From Kribbella sp. CA-293567 (GTDB taxonomy: Bacteria; Actinomycetota; Actinomycetes; Propionibacteriales; Kribbellaceae), in NCBI RefSeq assembly GCF_027627575.1, contig NZ_CP114065.1, forward strand, positions 1,054,001 to 1,118,000: a stretch of 64,000 nt of DNA. The letters are read 5' to 3'. Each line of letters starts with the position of its first letter. Position 1 is the first letter of the stretch. Shown piece by piece: positions 59,964 to 64,000 of this stretch. Under the pieces are notes generated by a model. It had not been told where the DNA came from, did not search any database, and was given only the letters and a program-made list of their open reading frames with translations. The translations under genes and the position numbers were made by a program.

Positions 59964-60980
59964 TCAGCGCGGCGGGAACTTCGAGGAGACCCAGTCGCGG
60001 ACGCCGCCGAGGCCCTCGCCCATGTCGCGGACGAGCTTGGCCAGCGGGTCCTGGGAGCGGGCGAAGGCGTCGGAGTACGACTTGGCCGCGTTCTTCGCCT
60101 CCTGGCTCATCGAGGCGTCGCCGTCGTCCTGCCGCTTCGGGTAGGTGCCGGAGACGATCTGGGTGTACTCGCCCTCGTCCACCCAGCGGCGCAGTTCGTG
60201 CGCGCGGATGACGGCCAGCGGGTGGGTCTGCGCCTCGAGCAGCAGCAGCTTCAGCACACTGTCGCGCAGGTCGCCGGCGCTCTCGTACTCCGTGCCCTGG
60301 GCAAGGAAGGCGGTGGTGTCCAGCTGCTCGAGCTGTCCACCGCTCGCGAGCTTCATCTGCACCCGCAGCGCGGTCGCCGGGTCCTGGACGGCGAGCAGGC
60401 CGGCCCGGTCGCTGGACAACTCGGCCTTGCGGGACCACTCGTGCAGCGCGGCGATGATCGCGCGCAGCCCGAAGGCGCCGATCGGCATCCAGTTGACGGC
60501 ACCGGTGATGCGCATCAGCCAGAGCAGCAGCGACTGGTAGAGCGCGTGACCGCTCTGTGCGTGGCCGAGCTCGTGACCGAGGATGAACCTGGTCTCCTCG
60601 TCGTCGAGGCCCTGGACCAGCGCGCTGTTCAGCACGATGAACGGCTTGTCCATGCCGATCGTGACCGCGTTCCAGACCGGGCTGTTGGTGACGTACAGCT
60701 CGGGCAGCTGACGCACGTCGAGGGTCGTCGCGGCCTCGGTGTAGAGCCGGTGGATCTTCGGGAACTGCCGCTCGTCGACCCGGATCGCCGAGCCGAGGTA
60801 CTCCAGCCGGAAGGCGCGCTCATTGATCAGCCCGGACATCTTCCGCAGGATGAAGTCGAAGCCCTTGAGCTGCCGCAGCGCGACCAGCGCGCCCCGGTCG
60901 GCGGGGTGTTCCCAGGCCCGCGAGCTGATGTCGGTCAGAGTGGCCCGCGGCCGCGTCGGCCGCTCTTCGTTCTCGCTCAT
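59964..60980 (-). CDS. M48-family membrane-linked metallopeptidase
   Basis: 338 residues from ATG 60980. Zinc motif HELGH at residues 136-140, with the third ligand probably the Glu in the KAELSSDRAG segment (about 187-196). A hydrophobic helix follows the zinc site (LYQSLLLWLMRI). HtpX-like proteases degrade misfolded membrane proteins; substrate here unknown. Divergent from the PLP enzyme gene 106 bp away. Confidence 0.9.
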   Translation of the reverse strand: MSENEERPTRPRATLTDISSRAWEHPADRGALVALRQLKGFDFILRKMSGLINERAFRLEYLGSAIRVDERQFPKIHRLYTEAATTLDVRQLPELYVTNSPVWNAVTIGMDKPFIVLNSALVQGLDDEETRFILGHELGHAQSGHALYQSLLLWLMRITGAVNWMPIGAFGLRAIIAALHEWSRKAELSSDRAGLLAVQDPATALRVQMKLASGGQLEQLDTTAFLAQGTEYESAGDLRDSVLKLLLLEAQTHPLAVIRAHELRRWVDEGEYTQIVSGTYPKRQDDGDASMSQEAKNAAKSYSDAFARSQDPLAKLVRDMGEGLGGVRDWVSSKFPPR

Positions 60981-61086
60981 CGTTCCCCCACCGGGTCGTC
61001 GTGTGCAGACCAACCTAGCTCGCCGGAGGGGCGGTTGCAGAAAGTAGGAATACCGCAACACAGCGTTCTGCCCCTAGCCTGGCGGA

Positions 61087-62226
61087 ATGAGTGAGGGAGT
61101 AGGAGCCAGCAGCCGTCCGGTGCCGTCGCGAGAGGTGGACCGGCGCGACGACAAGGCGCGGGCCTGGGTGTCGGAGGCGATCCGGCTCGTCGAGGCCGAC
61201 GCCAACCGGAGCGCGGACACCCACCTGCACGTCTTCCCGATGCCGGCGGCGGCCGGTGTCGACCTGTACCTGAAGGACGAGTCGGTGCACCCGACCGGCT
61301 CGCTCAAGCACCGGCTGGCCCGGTCCTTGTTCCTGTACGCGCTCTGCAACGGCTGGATCCGCGAGGGCACCACCGTGATCGAGGCGTCCAGCGGCTCCAC
61401 CGCGGTCAGCGAGGCGTACTTCGCTCGGCTGCTCGGGCTCCCGTTCGTCGCGGTGATGCCGGCCTCGACCAGCCCGGAGAAGATCGAGCTGATCGAGTTC
61501 TACGGCGGCCGATGTCACTTCGTCGAGCGGTCCGGCCAGATCTACGGCGAGGCCAAACGGCTGGCCGAGGAGAGCGGCGGGCACTACATGGACCAGTTCA
61601 CCTACGCCGAGCGGGCCACCGACTGGCGCGGTAACAACAACATCGCCGAGTCGATCTTCAGCCAGCTCAGCCTGGAACACCACCCGATCCCGGCCTGGAT
61701 CGTGGTCGGCGCGGGCACCGGCGGCACCTCGGCGACCATCGGCCGGTACGTCCGCTACCAGCGGCACGACACCTCGGTGGCCGTGGTCGACCCGGAGAAC
61801 TCGGCCTTCTTCCCGGCCTTCGAGTCCGGTGACGGCGACTTCGCCACCGGCCGCCCGTCCCGGATCGAGGGTATCGGCCGGCCGCGGGTGGAGCCGTCGT
61901 TCGTGCTCGGCGTGGTCGACCGGATGATCGCGGTCCCCGACGCCGCCTCGATCGCGGCGATGCGGTTCTGCTCGAAGGTGACCGGCCGGATGGTCGGCGG
62001 CTCCACCGGGACGAACCTCTGGGGTTCGCTGCGGCTGGCGGCCGAGATGCGGCGGACGGGCGTGGAGGGCAGCATCGTGACGCTGCTGTGCGACAGCGGC
62101 GACCGGTACGGCGCGACGTACTACGACGACGCCTGGCTGAAGCGCAACGGGATCGACCTGGCGCCGTACACGGAGACGCTGGAGGGTTTCGCGCAGTCGG
62201 GGCGCTGGCGCGAGCCGCTGCGCTAG
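61087..62226 (+). CDS. PLP-dependent cysteine synthase-family enzyme, Cds1-like cysteine desulfhydrase
   Basis: 379 residues, fold-type II PLP enzyme. Schiff-base lysine is K74 ([13 protein letters not shown]), substrate loop [11 protein letters not shown] near 99-109, and [15 protein letters not shown] phosphate-binding loop near 208-222. The overall form matches Cds1 (Rv3684) of mycobacteria, which splits cysteine to H2S, pyruvate and ammonia, rather than CysK. Its stop codon shares a CTAG with the stop of the converging menA. Confidence 0.85.
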   Translation: MSEGVGASSRPVPSREVDRRDDKARAWVSEAIRLVEADANRSADTHLHVFPMPAAAGVDLYLKDESVHPTGSLKHRLARSLFLYALCNGWIREGTTVIEASSGSTAVSEAYFARLLGLPFVAVMPASTSPEKIELIEFYGGRCHFVERSGQIYGEAKRLAEESGGHYMDQFTYAERATDWRGNNNIAESIFSQLSLEHHPIPAWIVVGAGTGGTSATIGRYVRYQRHDTSVAVVDPENSAFFPAFESGDGDFATGRPSRIEGIGRPRVEPSFVLGVVDRMIAVPDAASIAAMRFCSKVTGRMVGGSTGTNLWGSLRLAAEMRRTGVEGSIVTLLCDSGDRYGATYYDDAWLKRNGIDLAPYTETLEGFAQSGRWREPLR

Positions 62227-63095
62227 CTGCCGAGGAAGAGGCCGATGGTCAGGCCGACCGCGTACACGAGCTCGGTGAGGCCGGTGCCCTGCAGCACGGG
62301 GATGAGTGCGGGGCCGACGGCATCGCTCACGACGATCTTGACCGACTTGGCGGCCAGTGGCAGGGCGATGAGTGCCAGGAGAGCCCACGGGGTGGCGAGC
62401 GCCGAGAGGGCGGCCAGGATGAACGCGAGGGCGATCAGGGCGGCGTACAGGCGGCGGGAGCGGGGAGCACCCAGTACTACGGCCAGCGTCCGCTTGCCCG
62501 TCACCGAGTCGGTGGGGATGTCGCGGAGGTTGTTGGCGACCAGGAGCGCGCAGGCGATGCTGCCGATGGCTACGGCGCCGGCGACTGCGGTCCAGTGGAG
62601 TTCCTCGGCCTGCACGAACGTCGTACCGAGCACTGCGACCAGGCCGAAGAACACGAAGACGCTGACCTCACCGAGGGCGCGGTAACCGTAGGGCTTCTTG
62701 CCGCCCGTGTAGAACCAGGCTCCCACCAGCGACGCGGCTCCTACGATCAGTAGCCACCAGGACGAGGTCGCACAAAGCACTACGCCCAGTACTGCGCCCA
62801 ACCCGAAGCAGGTGAACGCTGCGGCCTTGACCTGCTGAGGGCTGGCCACCTTGGAGCCCACCAGGCGCAGCGGTCCCACCCGGACCTCGTCCGTGCCGCG
62901 GATGCCGTCGCTGTAGTCATTGGCGTAGTTGACGCCGATCTGGAGCAGCAGGGCCACGCCGAGCGCGAGGAGGGCCTTCCACCAGACGAAGCTGTCGAGG
63001 TAGGCGGCTGCGCCGGTGCCGACGAGCACTGGGGCGATCGCGGCGGGCAGGGTGCGAGGGCGGGCGCCTTCGATCCACTGGGCAGGGGTGGCCAT
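62223..63095 (-). CDS. menA: 1,4-dihydroxy-2-naphthoate polyprenyltransferase
   Basis: 290 residues, UbiA superfamily, about eight helices. First Mg-binding motif [12 protein letters not shown] (aspartates 60 and 63). It prenylates dihydroxynaphthoate to demethylmenaquinone. Divergent from menE with an 89-bp gap holding both promoters. Part of the conserved block following cytochrome c genes in actinobacteria (Rv0534c). Confidence 0.95.
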   Translation of the reverse strand: MATPAQWIEGARPRTLPAAIAPVLVGTGAAAYLDSFVWWKALLALGVALLLQIGVNYANDYSDGIRGTDEVRVGPLRLVGSKVASPQQVKAAAFTCFGLGAVLGVVLCATSSWWLLIVGAASLVGAWFYTGGKKPYGYRALGEVSVFVFFGLVAVLGTTFVQAEELHWTAVAGAVAIGSIACALLVANNLRDIPTDSVTGKRTLAVVLGAPRSRRLYAALIALAFILAALSALATPWALLALIALPLAAKSVKIVVSDAVGPALIPVLQGTGLTELVYAVGLTIGLFLGS

Positions 63096-63184
63096 GGCAA
63101 ACGATTCTGTCAGCCCCGTGACGGGGGCCTACTGGCGGCACAGGCTGCAGGCTTCTCGGCGGCGCGCCGTACGCTCGGAGGGAC

Positions 63185-64000
63185 ATGTCTAAGTTGCGCC
63201 TGGTCCCTGGCACCCCGGATGCCGTGCTGTCGGCACTGACTGAGCTACTGGACGGCACCGGTACTGCGTTCGCTCCGTTGCCGGCGGATCCGGCCGCAGC
63301 GGCGCGGATGCGGCAAGCGGTAGCGCCGGACGAGCCTGTCGAGTCGGGCACCGGAGTGGTTCTGACGACTTCCGGCTCTTCTGGCGAGCCCAAGGGCGTA
63401 GTGCTTTCCACTGCCGCGCTGGTCGCCTCTGCGGTGGCGACCCATGAGCGGCTGGGTGGACCGGGACAGTGGCTGCTCCCGATGCAGCCCTACTTCGTGG
63501 GCGGCTTGCAGGTGCTCACCCGGTCGGTGCTGGCTGGGTATGCGCCAGTAGTTGCTGCTGACCACCCGTCGTTCGCCGCTGGAGTGATGGCGATGACTGC
63601 GGAACGGCAGTACACCGCGATGGTGCCGACGCAGCTGACCCGGCACCTGGAGACCGCCGAGGGGCAGGACCTGCTGCGGAGGTTCAACGCCATCGTTATC
63701 GGTGGGGCGGCGATGTCGGCTGAGTTGAGGGCGAAGGCGAAGTCAGTGGGGGTGACCGCGATCCCGTCGTACGGGATGACGGAGACCGGTAGTGGGTGCG
63801 TGTATGCGGGGGTGCCGCTGGAGGGCACCAAGCTGCGCTTGGAAGACGAGCTGCCTGGTGGGGTGGCATCGCCGCGTGCGACGACCCCGGATCCGACGGA
63901 GCTGCGCTCGATGGGCCCGGATTCGATGGACCTGCGCGAGCGGGCGATGGAGTCGGCAGCCCTGCAAGAGCTGCGGCAGGGACCGGCGGAGGGGCGGATC
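63185..64000 (+). CDS. menE: o-Succinylbenzoate-CoA ligase MenE (3' end outside window)
   Basis: 272 codons visible, open to the window edge. GGAGGGA ribosome-binding site before the ATG. ANL-superfamily motifs: LTTSGSSGEPKGVVLS near residue 60, VPTQLTRHL near 151 and IPSYGMTETGSG near 195. MenE makes succinylbenzoyl-CoA for menaquinone synthesis; it pairs here with divergent menA. An odd insertion of about 45 residues starts after TKLRLED (from ~63845) and ends before GRI at the edge; it is rich in Pro, Arg, Glu and Met (RERAMESAALQELRQG) and absent from typical family members. Confidence 0.92.
   Translation, partial: MSKLRLVPGTPDAVLSALTELLDGTGTAFAPLPADPAAAARMRQAVAPDEPVESGTGVVLTTSGSSGEPKGVVLSTAALVASAVATHERLGGPGQWLLPMQPYFVGGLQVLTRSVLAGYAPVVAADHPSFAAGVMAMTAERQYTAMVPTQLTRHLETAEGQDLLRRFNAIVIGGAAMSAELRAKAKSVGVTAIPSYGMTETGSGCVYAGVPLEGTKLRLEDELPGGVASPRATTPDPTELRSMGPDSMDLRERAMESAALQELRQGPAEGRI

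Overview
This is a GC-rich actinobacterial chromosome segment. Codons strongly favour G or C in third position, GTG and TTG starts are common, and stop/start overlaps of the ATGA and GTGA type are frequent. Gene content and order (rex-hemA-hemC-hemD-hemB; hemL-phosphatase-resA-ccdA-resB-ccsB; menA next to menE; a BldN/RsbN-type sigma/anti-sigma pair) suggest a Propionibacteriales/Kribbella-like organism. That placement is inferred from content only; no tree was built. No tRNA, rRNA, CRISPR array, insertion sequence or phage gene was seen. Genes cover nearly everything: the longest gap is about 280 bp (47673-47955).

Backbone, left part (1-12.3 kb): a sugar-nucleotide epimerase (cut by the window edge) and a PlsC-type acyltransferase with 45-bp tandem repeats; a BldN-like ECF sigma factor with its RsbN/DUF5667-type membrane partner; a decayed HAD-IB phosphatase; an acyl-CoA ligase and a glutaredoxin; then the redox-sensor operon rex-hemA-hemC-hemD-hemB plus an EVE-domain protein. 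A Rex-type operator overlaps the promoter in front of rex. This ties tetrapyrrole synthesis to the NADH/NAD+ ratio.

Accessory block (12.3-47.9 kb): a CPBP protease; two two-component systems (one kinase carries a second, ATPase-less half); two sugar ABC importers without ATPase genes, one run by a LacI regulator with two palindromic operators 75 bp apart, the other next to a Gfo/Idh/MocA oxidoreductase, a PmoA/DUF6807 protein and a Tat-exported toroid protein; a Tat-exported SDR; a broken aminoglycoside-phosphotransferase-like gene; a DUF2637 membrane protein; an exported aldose 1-epimerase; an isochorismatase-fold hydrolase with a GlxA-type regulator; an MMPL transporter; a large secreted GH3 glycosidase with a CebR-like box upstream; a 2H-phosphodiesterase-like protein; an F420-type oxidoreductase; and a lytic transglycosylase.

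Backbone, right part (47.9-64 kb): hemL, a histidine phosphatase and the System II cytochrome c maturation genes (resA-ccdA-resB-ccsB) with a DUF4229 gene. Then come a third two-component system, two small related membrane proteins, a TetR/MFS efflux pair with a perfect 17-bp operator, an acetyltransferase, an M48 protease, a Cds1-like PLP enzyme, menA, and menE running off the end. Heme, cytochrome c and menaquinone genes together form a respiratory-chain assembly region. A similar gene order is known in mycobacteria; here it is split by the sugar/signalling block.
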